Positions 1-9,646 are shown, numbered from the stretch's first letter. The stretch: 43,387 nt of DNA from Rhodothermaceae bacterium bin80 (GCA_002238805.1 MPNB01000025.1:1-43387), one strand, 5' to 3'. The notes: generated by a model not told the origin, from the sequence alone. Program-made: numbers and translations.

Positions 1-140
1 TCGGTCAAAAAGTCGAGGATTCCGGTTCGATCAATCACCGACCGCAACAAGAAGGCGCCCGCGTCCGAGGTCGTATGGTTGTGACTAGCCGATTTGATCC
101 GAATTGACTGGTTGAAGGGAAGCACAAAAGACAGGGACAT
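1..140 (-). CDS. IS1380-like transposase, N-terminal fragment cut by window edge
   Basis: Reading leftward from an ATG at 140, an open frame of 46 codons runs off the window. It begins MSLSFVLPFNQS and contains TTSDAGAFLLRSVIDRTGI. That matches the conserved start of IS1380-family DDE transposases, where a T-S-x-A-G-x-x-L-L-R pattern precedes the catalytic core. An AAGGTGA ribosome-binding-like motif lies 4 bases before the ATG, which supports this start. The catalytic residues lie outside the window, so activity cannot be judged. The family call rests on one short motif by recognition only. A search of the complete protein would settle it. Confidence 0.55.
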   Translation of the reverse strand, partial: MSLSFVLPFNQSIRIKSASHNHTTSDAGAFLLRSVIDRTGILDFLT

Positions 141-586
141 GTTATCACCTTGAGGGTGAAATGAGTGGATAATTTTTAAACAGGTCGGAAGACTTGATTC
201 AGGACGAAAACACGGTTTTATTCGGTCAAAATCCACGAAAAACGCCATCAACCGCCCAATTAATGGAACTAATGTAAAAGGAAAAGGTTTCAAATAGGTT
301 TATCTATACCGAACTGCTAAATTGAGATGAATATTGTGGGTTATATAGTTCAATACATTATCGGTTAAGTTTTTTTTTCAAACTTACCTCCGTTACCTCT
401 GCACTCACCAATCCCTTTCATGAATGAGAAGATGCCAACCCAATCAGGTCACAATCCTAAATTTGGACCAGATGCGACGAAACACATAGTAGCACTGACG
501 CAAGTGAAATAGTGCCCTCTTCAAGCGTTTCCGAGAGCCAGAAGCTCGGCATAACCCAGCAATGCCACTAACAGGATCCTTGACTA
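141..586. other. Non-coding flank between IS1380-like gene and amidase
   Basis: I see no convincing gene here. The right part is AT-rich and holds a short inverted repeat (AAGTTT at 367-372, AAACTT at 380-385) with a T-run in the loop. The transposase-proximal part should include the IS end. A candidate terminus read on the minus strand is CCTATTTGAAACC (298 down to 286), but the partner inverted repeat is outside the window, so this is only a guess. The amidase stop is at 587. Confidence 0.4.
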
Positions 587-2279
587 TCAGTTGATTGGTG
601 GTCGCCGCAGATGAAAGTCTGTGACAGATTGAAAAGCACTCGCAAGTCGCAGCACGTCGGCATCAGCGTACAGTGGACCAGCAAAGGTAATGCTGCGAGG
701 CCTGCGCCGTGGAGAGTCCGTGTCTGACTCCAATGCATCAAACCCATTGGGAACCGTCACACATGGGTGACCTGTCAAATTTGTGATTGCCAATGTGCGA
801 CCTCCAAAGGACGGAGATACAAACACATCCACCTGCTGCATCACAGTATTCATGCGCTGCATAAGGAGCCAGCGGCATCTCGAAGCCTGTAAGAACTCAA
901 CTGCCGGCACGAAACGGTTCACACGAAATTCGTGTGGCCATGTCCCTTCACCCTGCCGCACCATCTGATCAACCCCATTACTTAATGTTAGTGTGTCAAA
1001 TGCAGCCGCTGCTTCAACGCCCAAGGTTGTTAGCATGGCATCGATGGGCAGATCATCAGGAAGCTCAATTGGAATGAGCTCAACACCCATATTCCGTAAG
1101 ATGTCCAGAGTTGCTGAATCCCTCGTTTTTCCAGAATAATCGGACTCAAAAGCTTTCTGCACGTACCCTACGCTGAGAGCGCTCACGTCCTTCTCCAATG
1201 AGAATGGGAAGGGGGCATTAACCGTAACCAAATCGCGTGTATCTGCCCCACGGATAGCTTCAAACACTAGCGCACAGTCAAGTGCTGAGCGTGCCATGGG
1301 TCCAAGTTTGTCCATACTCCAGGACAATGTCATAGCCCCGTGCCGACTCACCAGACCATAAGTCGGACGATACCCGGTTACACCATTTCTCGTAGACGGC
1401 GAGACAATCGATCCCAATGTCTCCGACCCAATTGCAAACCCTACCAGTCCGGCGGCTACTGCTGCACCGGGCCCCGCACTGGATCCACTAGAACCCTCTT
1501 CTATATTCCAAGGGTTTTTTGTTTTACCTCCAAACCAGACATCCCCCCATGCAAGTGCTCCGAGTGACAGCTTCGCAATCAGCACTGCACCGGCAGATTC
1601 CAAACGGTCTACGACAGCTGCGTTCTCGTCGAGTACCTGATCCTTGTATGGTGCTGCCCCCCCAAGTCGTAGGATAGCCACGGACACTCAACAAATCCTT
1701 GGCGCCCCAAGGTATTCCATGCAGAGGACCACGCCAGACACCAGCATCAAGTTCAACATCTGCGCGGGCAGCCTGCCGGTAAGCCAGGTCTTCCGTCAAC
1801 GTGATCACGGCGTGCAGGACATCATCATACTGCTTCAGACGCCCTATGTACAGCTCAGTCAACTCTGTGGACGTTACGGCTCTTGACTTGAGTAAGTAAG
1901 CGAGCTCTGCAACCTGCATGAATGCCATATCCTCGTCATTTGACGGGCGATCCACAGGGGCGGGCTCCCATCTAACTCCCTGTACACTGGATGGAGGACG
2001 TGTACCTGACATGCGCGGATCAAACATCAACGCAGGCGGCACATTGTTCGGGAGCGCTAATTCGCGAACCGAGGTGTAATTCTCCAAGTGTTGTTCCAGG
2101 TCCTCTACGAGCTCGGCTCGCTGCTCTTCGGTGAGTGTGATGCCTGCAATTTCTTCCGCACATGCAATTGTTTCTGCCGTGATGGGGGCATCAAGGCGAT
2201 AAAGAGCATCCGGCAGCATCGTTGCCCCTGCCCCTACGGCAGAACAAGCGGCAATAAAATGGCGTCGACTTATGGGCAT
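587..2279 (-). pseudogene. Tat-exported amidase (amidase signature family), split by a +1 frameshift
   Basis: Two overlapping leftward frames together make one amidase-signature enzyme. The 5' piece starts at 2279 with MPISRRHFIAA, a twin-arginine signal. It carries the catalytic-lysine motif GIPWGAKDLL (Lys194) and is correct to about 1664. The 3' piece, readable from about 1660 down to 587, has the Ser-rich motif GSSGSSAGPGAAVAAG, the nucleophile region GSETLGSIVSPS and a typical amidase C-terminus (DFHLRRP). The frames join at a run of seven C at 1657-1663 (G on the coding strand); six would restore one frame of roughly 560 residues. The shift is therefore a real 1-base insertion, a sequencing or assembly error, or a slippery switch. 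The family hydrolyses amide bonds; the substrate is unknown. The start overlaps the preceding gene's end by 10 bases, so it is probably last in the 5884-587 operon. Confidence 0.85.
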
Positions 2280-2695
2280 CCGTTTTCTGTTGATGAAGAC
2301 TGATCGCTTACGTTGATGCGGTCTACTGCATAGTTTCTCAGACCAATAGCCCCGATTGGGCGGCCATCATCAAACGGAATCCAATAAAGCCCCTCAGCAT
2401 CCCCCGTCTTCATTTCCAGTGATGCCAACGTTCCCTCAGCATCAACAGATGTCGAACCCTCCGGGGACTCAAAAACAATCGTGAACCTATAGCTGATGCA
2501 ATATTCATTGAGATTGTGGAGCATCACTACCACACCATCATCATTCGTATTAGCCTTGGAATAGAAGATGTATTGAAAACGAAGCCCCTCGTGCTCAAGA
2601 AGCGGTTTCCAGGCCTCTTCACCACTGAACTGCTGCGCAAAACATTCACACGCGGCCAACATCATTCCACAAATGATTAGCCTGCGGTACATCAT
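2270..2695 (-). CDS. Small exported protein of unknown function
   Basis: This encodes about 141 residues starting [22 protein letters not shown], a clear signal peptide. The AAC just before the putative cleavage region could also serve as a lipobox. The mature part is mostly beta-rich (VVVMLHNLNEYCISYRFTIV), contains two cysteines in the signal region and one mid-protein, and resembles no family I recognise. I chose the ATG at 2695 because it overlaps the transketolase stop as TGATG, which suggests translational coupling. A GTG at 2698 or ATG at 2692 are alternatives. The 3' end overlaps the amidase start. Co-expression with an exported amidase makes an envelope or periplasmic role likely, but that is inference. 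Confidence 0.65.
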   Translation of the reverse strand: MMYRRLIICGMMLAACECFAQQFSGEEAWKPLLEHEGLRFQYIFYSKANTNDDGVVVMLHNLNEYCISYRFTIVFESPEGSTSVDAEGTLASLEMKTGDAEGLYWIPFDDGRPIGAIGLRNYAVDRINVSDQSSSTENGCP

Positions 2696-4680
2696 CACAT
2701 CCCTGTTGCAGCTCTGCGTGCAACTTCAACCACTCGCTCGGTACTAAAGCCAAACTGTTCAAACAATACTTTGCCAGGTGCGGAAGCACCAAATTGATCC
2801 ATGCAGATCATATGACTCGCATATCGATCCCAGCCAAGTGATGTACCTGCCTCAACAGCAACACGAGCAGAGACCGCCCGCGGTAAAACCTTCTCTCTAT
2901 ACGCTTCAGTTTGTGCAGCAAAAAGCTCCCACGATGGCATGCTAACTACACGAGTCGGAATGCCCGCCGATTCAAGTACAGGTGCAGCTGCAACTGCATA
3001 CTGCAGCTCGCTGCCAGTCCCAATGAGAATCACCTGAGGTTCCCGTGTGCTCTCCTTAACAATAACATAGGCACCCCGAGCCACTTCTTTGAACTTGGCC
3101 GTGAGCGATGGCAGTCCCTGCCGGGTCAATATGAGGGCAGTAGGTCCATCCGCTCTGGTTATCGCTTCCTGCCAGGCATACTGCGTTTCATTCGCATCCG
3201 CTGGCCTGATCACTACGAGATTGGGGATCGCTCGCAAGGACATCACATGCTCTACGCCCTGATGTGTTGGCCCATCTTCGCCAGTGCCGATAGAGTCGTG
3301 TGTGAACACGTAAATAACCGGAATCTCCATAAGAGCGCTGAGTCGCAGGGCCGGACGCAAATAATCACTGAACACCAGAAATGTGCCACAATACGGTCGC
3401 AGACCACCGTGCAGCGCCAAACCATTACTTATGGCCGCCATCGCATGCTCCCTGACACCGTAGCGCACATACGTTCCAGACAGATTTTTCCGCTGCAAAT
3501 CAATCTGCGTTCCACCACGTGTCTTGTTTGACCCAGTTAGATCAGCGGATCCACCGATAAGGCCGGTGACCTTCTTGAGAAGAGCATCCAACGCCTGTCC
3601 ACTCGCAGCCCTGGTTGCGATCGCTTTATCCACGGGAAGGCGATCCAATTCCGCAGTCCAATCAGCGGGGAGTGTACTCTTGCAGAGAGCATCCAGGTCC
3701 GCTGCGGCCTCGGGATATGCCCTCTCATAGGCAGCTCTCCGGGAAACCCATTCAGACTGCTGTTGCGCCCCGAACAATGTACAGTCCATAGCTGACTGAA
3801 CCTCTGTCGGTACATGAAAGGATAAATCCGTTCGCCAGCCCTGTGCCTGCTTTGTCAGGGTCACTTCTTCTGCACCCAGAGGAGCCCCATGTGCTGCTGC
3901 TGTGTTCGCTTTATTCGGGCTACCGTGCCCAATCGTCGTGCGCACACAGAGCAGTGACGGTTGATCAATACACGCCCGGGCTTCGTCGAGTGCCTGCCGG
4001 ACAGCCTGTGTATCCGTCCCGTCAATACCCGGTATTACCTGCCACCCATAGGCTGCAAACCGTCCCGGTATATCCTCGGAGAACGCCAGATCAGTACTGC
4101 CATCAATGGTGACTCGGTTATCATCCCACAGATAAATCAGCTTCCCTAATCCCAAATGGCCCGCCAGAGAAGCCGCCTCATGCGAAATCCCCTCCATCAG
4201 ATCCCCGTCCGAAACAATACCGTACGTGCAGTGATCTATAATGGTGGCATCCTCACGGTTAAATCTCGCAGCCAGATGCGCTTCCGCCATAGCCATCCCT
4301 ACACCATTCGCAAATCCCTGCCCAAGCGGACCCGTAGTGGTTTCGACACCCGGGGTTACTCCGTACTCCGGATGCCCAGGCGTCTTGCTGCCCCATTGCC
4401 GGAAGTTTTTGATCTCCTCCATCGGGAGGTCGTATCCGGTTAGATGTAGTAATGCATAAAGCAGCATTGATCCATGTCCGGCCGAGAGAACAAAACGATC
4501 CCGATTAAACCAGGTAGGGTCTGCCGGATTATGACGCATAACCTCGGTCCACAGTACATAGGCCATCGGAGCAGCCCCCATGGGCATACCGGGGTGCCCA
4601 CTTCTGGCACGCTCTACCGCGTCAACAGCCAGCATCCGTATTGTGTTAATGCAAGCTTCCTCAAGCTGTATTGCTGTCAT
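2695..4680 (-). CDS. tkt: Transketolase
   Basis: Thiamine-diphosphate enzyme of the non-oxidative pentose phosphate pathway that moves two-carbon ketol units between sugar phosphates in the cytoplasm. The 661-residue product has the usual family length. Near the N-terminus it shows [19 protein letters not shown], then the ThDP-binding stretch [13 protein letters not shown] followed by [10 protein letters not shown]. The pyrimidine domain contains [14 protein letters not shown], with the conserved glutamate, and [15 protein letters not shown]. The frame extends upstream to 4731, but family alignment and the ATG at 4680 ([20 protein letters not shown]) favour the shorter form, which leaves a 22-bp gap after the VKOR-DsbA gene. 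The stop overlaps the next start, so it belongs to the leftward operon. Confidence 0.95.
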   Translation of the reverse strand: MTAIQLEEACINTIRMLAVDAVERARSGHPGMPMGAAPMAYVLWTEVMRHNPADPTWFNRDRFVLSAGHGSMLLYALLHLTGYDLPMEEIKNFRQWGSKTPGHPEYGVTPGVETTTGPLGQGFANGVGMAMAEAHLAARFNREDATIIDHCTYGIVSDGDLMEGISHEAASLAGHLGLGKLIYLWDDNRVTIDGSTDLAFSEDIPGRFAAYGWQVIPGIDGTDTQAVRQALDEARACIDQPSLLCVRTTIGHGSPNKANTAAAHGAPLGAEEVTLTKQAQGWRTDLSFHVPTEVQSAMDCTLFGAQQQSEWVSRRAAYERAYPEAAADLDALCKSTLPADWTAELDRLPVDKAIATRAASGQALDALLKKVTGLIGGSADLTGSNKTRGGTQIDLQRKNLSGTYVRYGVREHAMAAISNGLALHGGLRPYCGTFLVFSDYLRPALRLSALMEIPVIYVFTHDSIGTGEDGPTHQGVEHVMSLRAIPNLVVIRPADANETQYAWQEAITRADGPTALILTRQGLPSLTAKFKEVARGAYVIVKESTREPQVILIGTGSELQYAVAAAPVLESAGIPTRVVSMPSWELFAAQTEAYREKVLPRAVSARVAVEAGTSLGWDRYASHMICMDQFGASAPGKVLFEQFGFSTERVVEVARRAATGM

Positions 4681-4702
4681 CTTAATAATTTTGTTCCACC
4701 AC

Positions 4703-5884
4703 CTATAAGGCAGCTTTGGCCTGCTCAACAAAGTATCTGAGACAGCTCAGATTGCGGCTTGAACTGCTTACCTGACGGCCATTAATGATCACTGCCGGAA
4801 CTCCAGTGAAACCCATACCCTCGAAGAATCTGCGGGTCTGAACAGTTCTGGAGGCATATTCTCGATTCCTTAACACCGACCTGAAATTCGCCTCATCCAT
4901 ATCGAGATCTTCAGCGAACTCAGACAACTGATCTACTGACAAACCTGTTGCCGGTGACTGGTGCTGAAAAACGAGATCCAACATTTCTTCAAATACACCC
5001 TCCTCATCGGCCAGGTAAAGGGCTGTGATCTCATCAAGAGAATGAGTTGGTCCCCCTACGATCGGAATCGGCTTGAATACCACACGTACAGAATCAGGAT
5101 AGGCGGCAGCGAGTGCCTTGATGTGCGGGTGAACCGCCTTGCAGTGATTACAGTTTGGATCAAGGAACTCCATTACCATAATGGGGGCGTCTGCCGGACC
5201 AACAACCAGATCGTAGTCCATAATGATTTGGTCCAAATTGTCAAATACCGGTGCATCTGCTACGTACATGCAAGACGCTGGGTCAACCTCTGTTTCGGTG
5301 GTACCTATTGGCTCAGTGACCTCTTCCTGCCCCGACGCATTGTTATAATCCCACGTAAGAAAGCCTAACAGTAGTACAGCAATCGCTCCATGGAAAATTT
5401 TCTCCGATGCCGGAGCCGCTCGTAGCGCATTAGTCGTTGGGCGCTTGAATACACCCATAAACGTAACCAACGTAATAAGTGTAACAATCACGAACGAAAC
5501 AAGGCATAACTGACACCACCCGTCAATAGCGGTTGCCTGCAGCAACGTTAGGAACAGGGAATAACACCAGCCTGCCCCAACGACGAATGCACGTGCCCTT
5601 TTTAGATAGACCCCCATACCACTGACATTGTATGCAATCAGCAGACCCGTAACAAAAACGGTCATATAAAACAAAAATCCCCACCAAGCACTTGAAAGGC
5701 CCAGCGGAGCCGGATCATCGGCAATGACACCTACACAGTTAGATCCAACTCCACAAAACGGATCCCCAGAACCGGAAGCCCCCCCACTATACCACAGTGC
5801 GATATGCAGTGTCAGACCAACACCGGCCAGCGCCAGAATGTAGAGCAAGCGCTCAAAAGTCGTACGATAAATAAATAAGGCCAT
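4703..5884 (-). CDS. VKOR-DsbA/thioredoxin fusion, disulfide-forming membrane enzyme
   Basis: A 393-residue fusion of a vitamin K epoxide reductase homologue with a thioredoxin-fold oxidoreductase. Residues 1-150 hold the membrane helices, the loop cysteine pair C44 and C50 (CGVGSNC), the conserved LGLSSAWWG segment and the active-site CQLC (C124/C127). Residues 165-180 form another helix. The C-terminal half (about 205-393) is exported and DsbA-like, with [11 protein letters not shown] (C245/C248) and a cis-proline region [14 protein letters not shown] domains pass electrons from the partner thioredoxin domain to quinone, so this one protein should act as both DsbB and DsbA in disulfide formation. 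It is probably first in the operon with tkt, the exported protein and the exported amidase. The divergent trpE promoter lies upstream. Confidence 0.9.
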   Translation of the reverse strand: MALFIYRTTFERLLYILALAGVGLTLHIALWYSGGASGSGDPFCGVGSNCVGVIADDPAPLGLSSAWWGFLFYMTVFVTGLLIAYNVSGMGVYLKRARAFVVGAGWCYSLFLTLLQATAIDGWCQLCLVSFVIVTLITLVTFMGVFKRPTTNALRAAPASEKIFHGAIAVLLLGFLTWDYNNASGQEEVTEPIGTTETEVDPASCMYVADAPVFDNLDQIIMDYDLVVGPADAPIMVMEFLDPNCNHCKAVHPHIKALAAAYPDSVRVVFKPIPIVGGPTHSLDEITALYLADEEGVFEEMLDLVFQHQSPATGLSVDQLSEFAEDLDMDEANFRSVLRNREYASRTVQTRRFFEGMGFTGVPAVIINGRQVSSSSRNLSCLRYFVEQAKAAL

Positions 5885-6035
5885 GGCAATTGTTCAAGAT
5901 TATCCCCCAAGTTAATGAATCCAACACGTTGGCGTGCTATTCCGGTTAAAAGCAGCAATGCAACCTAGTTTCCCACATTCTTTGCGATTGAATCGCTTCG
6001 CAGTGCGTATAAGTAGTATCGAACTTGATTAGATC
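5885..6035 (+). promoter_or_regulatory. Divergent promoter region and possible trp leader
   Basis: This 151-bp gap separates the leftward VKOR gene from rightward trpE and must hold both promoters. On the + strand there is a 17-codon ORF (5915-5968, MNPTRWRAIPVKSSNAT) with a single Trp codon. Next comes a compact palindrome, GCGATTGAATCGC (5984-5996, 6-base arms around one G). TATAAG at 6008-6013 is a possible -10 element. No terminator/antiterminator pair is evident, so classical attenuation is not supported. The palindrome would fit a dimeric repressor site, but that is inference. Confidence 0.35.
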
Positions 6036-7529
6036 ATGACACGCAGTGAGTTTCACGTAATAGTTGCCCAAGAGCGTGCAAAGGGGGTTCAACGCTTTAT
6101 AATCCCTGTTAGTCGCCGTCTAAGTGCTGATTTACTTACTCCAGTGAGTGCGCTGCTGGCCCTTCAACAACGCGGCAATCGTACATTCCTACTCGAAAGT
6201 GTGGAAGGCGGCGAGAACATGGCACGCTATTCGTTCCTTGGCCGCAACCCCTATCGCATCGTACGGTCTACCAACAGCGAGGTTACCGTAGAGGATGTTC
6301 TCACCGGTAACATCTCTACGATGCCTGAAGCCGACATTTTCGAGGTCCTGCGTCGTTTTATGGATGAGTACATAGAGATCACATTGCCCGGTCTGCCCCG
6401 GTTCCGCTGTGGAGCGGTTGGGTATCTGGGTTATGATAGCGTGCGTCTAATTGAACACCTGCCTAATCCTCCAACGGACGATTCTAACCTCGCCAATTCC
6501 ATTTGGTGTTTTTACGATACCCTTGCCGCCGTTGATCGACTCAAGCATCAAATGGTGCTGATGGCCAATGTATTTGTTGTGCCCGATTTGAACCTGGAGG
6601 ATGCGTTTACCGAGGCTTTGGCGCGCCTGAAAGCCTTGGAGGATGATCTTCGATCCACGTTTGACAGACCAGAACCCGTGCGACTCGGCGCAGAGCAAAT
6701 AACCTCCAATTTTGCGCAGGAGGATTTCGAGAATGTGGTCACCAAAGCAAAACAGCTGATTTACGAAGGTGATATTTTCCAGATCGTGCTCTCACAGCGA
6801 TTCTCTCTCTCGTTTCAGGGCGCCCCCTTCAACCTGTACCGTGCCCTGCGCCAGATCAACCCATCTCCATACCTTTTCTACCTTGATTTAGAAGAAGTTA
6901 CCCTCATTGGCAGTTCACCCGAGGTTTTAGTGCGTGTTGAGGATGGACGAGCAATGCTTCTCCCCATAGCAGGCACCCGGCCCCGTGGCAAAACAGATAA
7001 AGAAGATAAAGAACTCGCGGAGGAGCTGCTTGCAGACCCTAAAGAACGGGCAGAGCATCTTATGCTGGTCGATCTGGGACGCAATGATCTCGGAAGAATC
7101 AGCAAGCTCGGCAGCGTTATCGTTGATCGCTATGCCTATATCGAACGATACTCACATGTGATGCACATCGTGAGCGCTGTCTCTGGAACATTGCGTGATG
7201 ATGTGGACGCCATGGATGTGCTCAAGGCATGCTTTCCAGCCGGTACTGTCAGCGGGGCTCCAAAGGTTAGAGCTATGGAAATTATTGACGAACTTGAACC
7301 GACCCGGCGAGGAGTTTATGCCGGTGCTGTGGGATACATTGATTTTTCAGGCAATATGGATACGTGTATTGCCATTCGGACTATGGTGGTTCAGGGAGAA
7401 AACATCGCTATCCAGGCAGGTGCCGGTATAGTGGCTGACAGCAACCCTGAACGTGAGTACGAAGAGACCAAGAACAAAGCCCAAGCACTCAGACAAGCAC
7501 TGCTAATTGCATCACAAGGGCTCCTGTAA
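6036..7529 (+). CDS. trpE: Anthranilate synthase component I
   Basis: Makes anthranilate from chorismate together with the TrpG glutaminase, the first committed step to tryptophan. The 497 residues match the family. The N-terminal domain has the LLES motif (about 52-55), the known tryptophan feedback-binding element, so allosteric inhibition is likely. The C-terminal chorismate-binding domain shows IVLSQRFSL, GSSPEVLV, IAGTRPRGKT, LVDLGRNDLGR, the catalytic-region sequence SGAPKVRAMEIIDELE and GNMDTCIAIRT near the end. The ATG at 6036 is the natural start and opens the rightward operon. The stop is 40 bp before the start of the unknown gene. Confidence 0.97.
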   Translation: MTRSEFHVIVAQERAKGVQRFIIPVSRRLSADLLTPVSALLALQQRGNRTFLLESVEGGENMARYSFLGRNPYRIVRSTNSEVTVEDVLTGNISTMPEADIFEVLRRFMDEYIEITLPGLPRFRCGAVGYLGYDSVRLIEHLPNPPTDDSNLANSIWCFYDTLAAVDRLKHQMVLMANVFVVPDLNLEDAFTEALARLKALEDDLRSTFDRPEPVRLGAEQITSNFAQEDFENVVTKAKQLIYEGDIFQIVLSQRFSLSFQGAPFNLYRALRQINPSPYLFYLDLEEVTLIGSSPEVLVRVEDGRAMLLPIAGTRPRGKTDKEDKELAEELLADPKERAEHLMLVDLGRNDLGRISKLGSVIVDRYAYIERYSHVMHIVSAVSGTLRDDVDAMDVLKACFPAGTVSGAPKVRAMEIIDELEPTRRGVYAGAVGYIDFSGNMDTCIAIRTMVVQGENIAIQAGAGIVADSNPEREYEETKNKAQALRQALLIASQGLL

Positions 7530-7569
7530 GTCGATTCAATACGTATATTCCGCAATCAACGTTAATTTC

Positions 7570-8046
7570 ATGACGATAAAGGAAATCAAATCAGCCATCT
7601 TGAGAAAAGGATGGGCTGGAAAAACCATCAGCCGTGACGAAACTGTACAAAAGCTCAACCCGCTGATCGAAGCACATGTGGCGTTGAATCATGCCTATAC
7701 CAGTCTGCTGCCATTGCTAAAGTCGGATGATGCTAAACAGGAACTCGTATCTATCCTGAAGACCGCCCGGCTTGATGTTGGTAAGCTTATGGAGGTTGTC
7801 TTTAGCTGCGGTGGAACGGCCTTTAATGGCACTGCAATAGAACCGGGATCATTCGCTTTGAGCAGTAATAATGCACTAACAGAATTGCGTAAACAGGAAG
7901 ATACTTTTCGTGAATTTCTTATGGCTGAGCGCCCCGTCGAACACCAGATTCGTACAGAAGCCGTACTTACACGCCTGCTGACAAATAGCGATATCCGGCT
8001 TTCGTTTATCCGAACGTGTACCCGGCATGCGTTTGTAGCTGCCTAA
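7570..8046 (+). CDS. Unknown helical protein encoded inside the trp operon
   Basis: About 158 residues beginning MTIKEIKSAILRKGW. I chose the ATG at 7570 because the in-frame upstream extension overlaps the trpE end and looks non-coding. The protein appears to be a cytoplasmic, mostly alpha-helical bundle: LNPLIEAHVALNHAYTSLLP followed by KQELVSILKTARLDVGKLMEVVFSCGG. The pattern of a first helix with E and H, later R/E pairs and a small CGG turn loosely recalls ferritin-like stress proteins (PA2169/DUF2383 type), but I would not assign it. There is no signal peptide or membrane segment. It sits 40 bp after trpE and 8 bp before trpS, so it is co-transcribed with tryptophan genes. Its link to the pathway is unknown. 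Confidence 0.75.
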   Translation: MTIKEIKSAILRKGWAGKTISRDETVQKLNPLIEAHVALNHAYTSLLPLLKSDDAKQELVSILKTARLDVGKLMEVVFSCGGTAFNGTAIEPGSFALSSNNALTELRKQEDTFREFLMAERPVEHQIRTEAVLTRLLTNSDIRLSFIRTCTRHAFVAA

Positions 8047-8054
8047 ATATACCT

Positions 8055-9071
8055 ATGACACCATACCCCTTCACCCCTGACGAGACTGTGGTTGTATCCG
8101 GAATTCAATCCTCCGGTGCACTGCACCTAGGCAATTACTTCGGTGCGTTAAGACAGCATATAACACTCCATAGGGAGCATCCTTCGTACTACTTCATCGT
8201 GAACTATCACGCAATGACATCTTTACACGACCGGGATGCGCTGCTGAATCACACGCTGGATGCCGCAATAACCTACCTGGCTCTTGGATTTGATCCCTCA
8301 AAGGGGAATCTGTTTGTGCAGAGTGACGTGCCACTGCTCAACGAGTTGACCTGGATTTTTTTCTGTCTCACACCGGTCTCCCTTCTAGAAAAAGCAACTT
8401 CGTATAAAGACAAGGTTGCACAGGGACTCTCGGCGAACTGCGGCCTATTCAATTATCCTATTCTGCAGGCCTCCGATATTCTTATCTACGGGGGAACAGT
8501 AGTACCGGTAGGTGCCGACCAAAAGCAGCACATTGAAATCGCGAGGGATACGGCCCAGCGCTTTAACCGTGTATGGTCACCCGAGCAACCATTGTTTCCA
8601 ATACCAGATGCTCACATTATGGAAAGTGTCGCGGTGGTGCCTGGCATTGATGGCCGTAAAATGTCCAAGAGCTATGGTAATACCATCGGAATTTTCGATG
8701 AAGGCAAACAGCTTGCCAGTCGCGTAAAACGCATTGTAACGGACTCTACTCCACTCGAGGCCCCAAAGAACCCTGATGCAGATAATGTGTTTGCGCTGAT
8801 CCGCCTGTTCGCATCTGCAGAACAGCAGTCCGCAATCAGGGAAGCCTATTTGCGTGGCGGTTATGGATATGGTCACGCCAAGAAGGTGTTGATCGAGTTG
8901 ATTACTGAATATTTTGGAGAAGCACGCGAACGTAGGAGGGAATTGCTCAAGGATATGGACTACGTCCGGGATGTATTGCGTCAGGGAGCCATCAACGCAC
9001 GTATCCGGGCAGAAGCTTGTATGGAGAAAGTTCGAGAACTTACAGGCCTAATGACTACTTACAGGGTTTGA
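8055..9071 (+). CDS. trpS: Tryptophanyl-tRNA synthetase
   Basis: A class I aminoacyl-tRNA synthetase that charges tRNA-Trp. The HIGH-type signature appears as GALHLGNYFGAL near residue 18 and the KMSKS loop as GRKMSKSYGN. Between them are the adenylate and tryptophan-pocket features LLEKATSYKDK, NYPILQASDIL and VGADQKQHIEIARD. The 338-residue length is normal for the bacterial enzyme. The ATG at 8055 (MTPYPFTPDETVVVSGIQSSG) is preferred over an upstream frame that overlaps the previous gene. The stop TGA overlaps the TTG start of trpG. Finding trpS in the middle of the biosynthetic operon couples supply of tryptophan to its use. Confidence 0.97.
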   Translation: MTPYPFTPDETVVVSGIQSSGALHLGNYFGALRQHITLHREHPSYYFIVNYHAMTSLHDRDALLNHTLDAAITYLALGFDPSKGNLFVQSDVPLLNELTWIFFCLTPVSLLEKATSYKDKVAQGLSANCGLFNYPILQASDILIYGGTVVPVGADQKQHIEIARDTAQRFNRVWSPEQPLFPIPDAHIMESVAVVPGIDGRKMSKSYGNTIGIFDEGKQLASRVKRIVTDSTPLEAPKNPDADNVFALIRLFASAEQQSAIREAYLRGGYGYGHAKKVLIELITEYFGEARERRRELLKDMDYVRDVLRQGAINARIRAEACMEKVRELTGLMTTYRV

Positions 9072-9646
9072 TTCTCGTTATAGATAATTACGATTCCTTT
9101 ACGTACAATCTGGTGCAGCTCATCGGCTGTACCACGCATGCCATTCGTGTAGTACGTAATGATGCACTAACCACCTCGGATATCGATGCAACGCCCTTGA
9201 AGGGCATTGTTCTTTCACCGGGCCCGGGGCGCCCTAAGGACGCGGGAATATGTAACTCTGTCGTGTCCGAACTCGGCAGTAGAATTCCTATACTGGGTAT
9301 TTGCCTAGGACATCAGATTATTGGTGAAGTATATGGGGCTGAAGTGACTTACGCCCCTACCCTAATGCATGGTAAAACCGGTCTAGTCCACCACAACGGC
9401 AGCAGCCTCTTTGAAGGTATTCCACATTCGTTTGAAGCTACACGCTACCATTCCTTGGTACTGAATCCCCAATTCATACCTCTCTGCCTTGATGTCACTG
9501 CTTCAACGCCGGATGGAGTGATCATGGGAGTCCGGCACAGAATCCACCCGGTGGAAGGGGTGCAATTTCATCCAGAAAGCGTCATGACACGTAACGGGAG
9601 CACTTTGATTAGTAACTGGCTGAATCGTATTGGGATAGGATCATGA
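9068..9646 (+). CDS. trpG: Anthranilate synthase component II (glutamine amidotransferase)
   Basis: Class I glutamine amidotransferase that supplies ammonia to TrpE. It shows VIDNYDSFTYNLVQ at the N-terminus, SPGPGRPKDAG, the nucleophile elbow GICLGHQIIGE with the catalytic Cys, and EGVQFHPESV carrying the His and Glu of the triad. No ATG exists at the expected place. A TTG at 9068 gives MILVIDNYDSF, the canonical family start, and overlaps the trpS stop as TTGA, pointing to coupling. A longer frame from 9017 would add 17 residues read inside trpS and is unlikely. The product is about 192 residues. It ends in an ATGA overlap with trpD. Confidence 0.95.
   Translation: MILVIDNYDSFTYNLVQLIGCTTHAIRVVRNDALTTSDIDATPLKGIVLSPGPGRPKDAGICNSVVSELGSRIPILGICLGHQIIGEVYGAEVTYAPTLMHGKTGLVHHNGSSLFEGIPHSFEATRYHSLVLNPQFIPLCLDVTASTPDGVIMGVRHRIHPVEGVQFHPESVMTRNGSTLISNWLNRIGIGS

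Noticed and set aside
20..30. GGTTCGATC, like a tRNA T-loop
   Set aside because: No acceptor stem, D-loop or CCA-type end can be folded around it, and it falls inside the transposase frame.
1657..1663. Programmed ribosomal frameshift in the amidase
   Set aside because: Amidases are not known to use one and there is no downstream pseudoknot or stimulatory element visible; an indel or error is simpler, though the switch idea cannot be excluded.
2911..3531. A 206-codon frame opposite transketolase
   Set aside because: The transketolase frame fully explains the region; the antisense product has no recognisable motif.
5885..6035. Classical trp attenuator
   Set aside because: Only one Trp codon is present and no terminator/antiterminator hairpin pair with a T-run follows.
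9017..9067. Longer trpG start at 9017
   Set aside because: It adds 17 residues read inside trpS; family N-termini begin at the TTG at 9068.
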